Shown here in pieces: positions 63,236 through 64,000 of a stretch of 64,000 bases of DNA (its first letter is position 1; the number at the start of each line of letters is the position of its first letter). This DNA comes from Acinetobacter sp. S54 (GTDB lineage: Bacteria; Pseudomonadota; Gammaproteobacteria; Pseudomonadales; Moraxellaceae). Position numbers and translations under genes: made by a program. The notes under the pieces were generated by a model that was not told the DNA's origin, did not search any database, and was given only the letters and a program-made list of their open reading frames with translations. The stretch covers positions 553,565 through 617,564 of the forward strand of contig NZ_JACVUI010000001.1 of assembly GCF_016624945.1 (NCBI RefSeq), given 5' to 3'.

Positions 63236-63739
63236 TTACTCCGCATTGCGAGCTAAAAGTAATACTCTAGGATCGATATGAACCTGAGAATGACTTAAAG
63301 CATCCAGATTAACTTTAAAAGTGGTTAATCCACGTTGCGTGTATAAACAAAAAATACTTCCAATCTCACAATCTGGATTATTATTACTAAAAGACAATAA
63401 ATTCTTTTGAGGATAAGCATTCACTAAATTTTGTTGTTGTTGAGGAGTAAGATTGGAAAAGTAAACTGCTTGACATTGAGATTTGGGAAAATTGCCCGCG
63501 GTTAAACCCTGTATATGATACTCATAGGCAGATTGCTTAACCTGATTCTGAAAAGCTGTTGTTGCGGTAGGATTATCGATGACACATAACGTTGGCGTAA
63601 TATTATTTGGCCATTTACTATAACTTAAAATAGCTAACGTCAGACTATAAGCATTATGTACAGAAACGGCAGACACAGTTTCACACGTCACTAAAATGAC
63701 AATAGCAACAGCCAGACTTCTTTTGATATTGCCAAACAT
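63236..63739 (-). CDS. yfiR: YfiR-family periplasmic repressor
   Basis: This protein of 167 aa has a signal peptide (AVAIVILVTCETVSA) and the YfiR fold (AILSYSKWPNNITPTLCVID, SQCQAVYFSN, DCEIGSIFCLY). Cysteines could form disulfides, so redox state may control it. By family knowledge it binds and inhibits YfiN in the periplasm. It starts the operon. Confidence 0.85.
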   Translation of the reverse strand: MFGNIKRSLAVAIVILVTCETVSAVSVHNAYSLTLAILSYSKWPNNITPTLCVIDNPTATTAFQNQVKQSAYEYHIQGLTAGNFPKSQCQAVYFSNLTPQQQQNLVNAYPQKNLLSFSNNNPDCEIGSIFCLYTQRGLTTFKVNLDALSHSQVHIDPRVLLLARNAE

Positions 63740-63938
63740 TTCAATAAAACTTATAAATATGCGAACCGTAATATAATTCTACTTAAATTAGCTGCCTAAA
63801 AAAAGTTCTAAATTTATTCAATTCAAATTCGCTCCAAGCTTTTAATTTCGAAATACAATCATTTTGTTTGTAAAATAACCAAACGTTTGGAAATGGTACA
63901 AAATTTAATCGATGTATTTAAAAACCTTTAAAAAGGGG

Positions 63939-63966
63939 TTGCATGGATGGGGGAATGCTGTAGAAT
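63939..63966 (+). promoter_or_regulatory. Strong promoter at the window end
   Basis: TTGCAT (63939-63944), a 16-nt spacer and TAGAAT (63961-63966) with a GC-rich discriminator resemble the stable-RNA promoter type seen at the tRNA array. The transcribed gene lies outside the window. Confidence 0.65.
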
Positions 63967-64000
63967 GCGCACTCATCGGCGGTGATGTTGATAAAAACTT

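Overview
The window comes from an Acinetobacter-like gammaproteobacterial chromosome. The DNA is AT-rich, trpFB and trpA are separated by unrelated genes, trpA-accD-folC-SPOR forms a tight overlapping run, and the tRNA array has a promoter of the TTGACG-17-TAGAAT type. It contains a complete P2-like (Peduovirus-type) prophage of about 38.2 kb, bounded by a 106-bp direct repeat (23082-23187 and 61292-61397) that includes the end of tRNA-His and a whole tRNA-Pro gene.

Left host arm (1-23.1 kb). A truncated cobalamin adenosyltransferase gene and btuB lie behind a cobalamin riboswitch. They are followed by trpF-trpB, a DUF1543 protein, two proteins of unknown function, a predicted di-iron hydrolase divergent from an AraC regulator, trpA-accD-folC-SPOR protein, a phosphatase/metallo-beta-lactamase pair, a 1-Cys peroxiredoxin, secA, a small exported protein, argJ, nadA, and the array tRNA-Pro, tRNA-Arg, tRNA-His, tRNA-Pro.

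Prophage (23.1-61.4 kb). From attL it holds an AT-rich desert with a candidate cos region, then an ankyrin-repeat gene bracketed by two inverted XerC/XerD dif-like sites. Next comes a small leftward unit: a strong operator-bearing promoter, a 21-aa hydrophobic peptide and a ribbon-helix-helix protein. The P2-order morphogenesis genes follow: Q-P leftward; O-N-M-L-X, lysis genes, R-S-V-W-J-I-H-fibre assembly, FI-FII-E/E'-T-U-D rightward. Three near-identical TGT-N13-ACA dyads mark the late promoters. An Ogr-type activator, a Com/Dam-methylase pair, a three-gene accessory operon with a putative abortive-infection membrane protein, an immunity region, a replication module (three small RHH-like proteins, Toprim primase-helicase, SSB, exonuclease) and a tyrosine integrase next to attR complete it.

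The most striking element is the leader of the early operon (about 52.31-52.62 kb). A promoter flanked by a perfect 13-bp inverted repeat is followed by what looks like a C4/CI-type antisense RNA. The RNA has a 16-bp closing stem and a loop complementary to two target sites. Both targets display the same 9-nt loop on unrelated stems, and the second lies at the ribosome binding site of the first early gene. Immunity may therefore combine a protein repressor (53531-53872) with an antisense RNA.

Right host arm (61.4-64.0 kb). After the displaced tRNA-operon terminator lies a complete leftward yfiR-yfiN-yfiB cyclic-di-GMP signalling operon. At the end of the window is a strong rightward promoter that probably belongs to a stable-RNA operon outside the window.
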